Shown here piece by piece: positions 5,871 to 5,949 of a DNA stretch of 5,949 bases. Each line of letters opens with the position of its first letter. Within the stretch, counting starts at the first letter, position 1. Made by a program: the position numbers and the translations under genes. The DNA is taken from the NCBI RefSeq assembly GCF_000160855.1, contig NZ_GG700755.1:129360-135308 (forward strand), given 5' to 3'. Below the pieces are notes generated by a model. It was not told where the DNA came from. It worked only from the letters and a program-made list of their open reading frames with translations, and ran no database searches. The stretch is from Lactobacillus helveticus DSM 20075 = CGMCC 1.1877 (GTDB taxonomy: Bacteria > Bacillota > Bacilli > Lactobacillales > Lactobacillaceae).

Positions 5871-5949
5871 CTTTATGCTTTCTATATTAATCAAAATTAC
5901 CATGATTTAGCTTAATGTATTGATCAATTTTTCGAAGATTTTAATTATT

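Noticed and set aside
5887..5940. Minus-strand peptide NLRKIDQYIKLNHGNFD ending in TAA near the window edge, possibly the tail of a real gene
   Set aside because: It looks protein-like, but an in-frame stop at 5941-5943 closes it after 17 codons, so it is at most a tiny remnant and cannot be supported. Another frame, open to the edge with its stop at 5907-5909, is too short to judge.

Overview
The window is AT-rich, with low-GC Gram-positive signals: strong AGGAGG-like ribosome binding sites, TTGACA/TATAAT-type promoters, a YSIRK-type signal peptide, and CitG, DegV and DUF1836 proteins of the kind found in lactobacilli. The most likely source is a Lactobacillus of the acidophilus/helveticus group. 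Three gene remnants in under 6 kb suggest a lineage undergoing gene decay, as is known for dairy L. helveticus. The species assignment is inference.

Region 1 (1-1026, minus strand) holds an intact mgtC/sapB-family membrane protein gene. Seventeen bases after its stop is a 42-codon open frame with a good ribosome binding site. That frame looks like the start of a lost gene joined out of frame to the last ~48 codons of a glycoside hydrolase family 1 (6-phospho-beta-glucosidase) gene. Region 2 (1027-2012, plus strand) holds an aquaglyceroporin gene (glpF type) with both NPA motifs, closed by a strong terminator shared with the convergent unit.

Region 3 (2022-4180, minus strand) reads, in transcription order: AT-rich repeats and a promoter, a YSIRK-type signal-peptide start cut short by a stop, a 160-residue piece of a surface adhesin, the C-terminal ~75 residues of an alpha/beta hydrolase, an intact citG-like gene, and a small acidic protein of unknown function. 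The adhesin and hydrolase pieces meet out of frame near 3460-3475, so this looks like a deletion junction that has placed citG behind an adhesin promoter.

Region 4 (4181-5949) holds a relict hairpin, a clear degV terminator, a DegV/FakB-like gene on the minus strand and a divergent DUF1836 putative regulator on the plus strand with its own terminator. The two genes share a 143-base intergenic region with back-to-back consensus promoters plus direct and inverted repeats, which suggests that the DUF1836 protein may control this pair. No tRNA, rRNA, CRISPR array or intact mobile element was seen. No clearly new system is evident; the degV/DUF1836 promoter region and the chimeric adhesin-hydrolase-citG unit most merit a second look.
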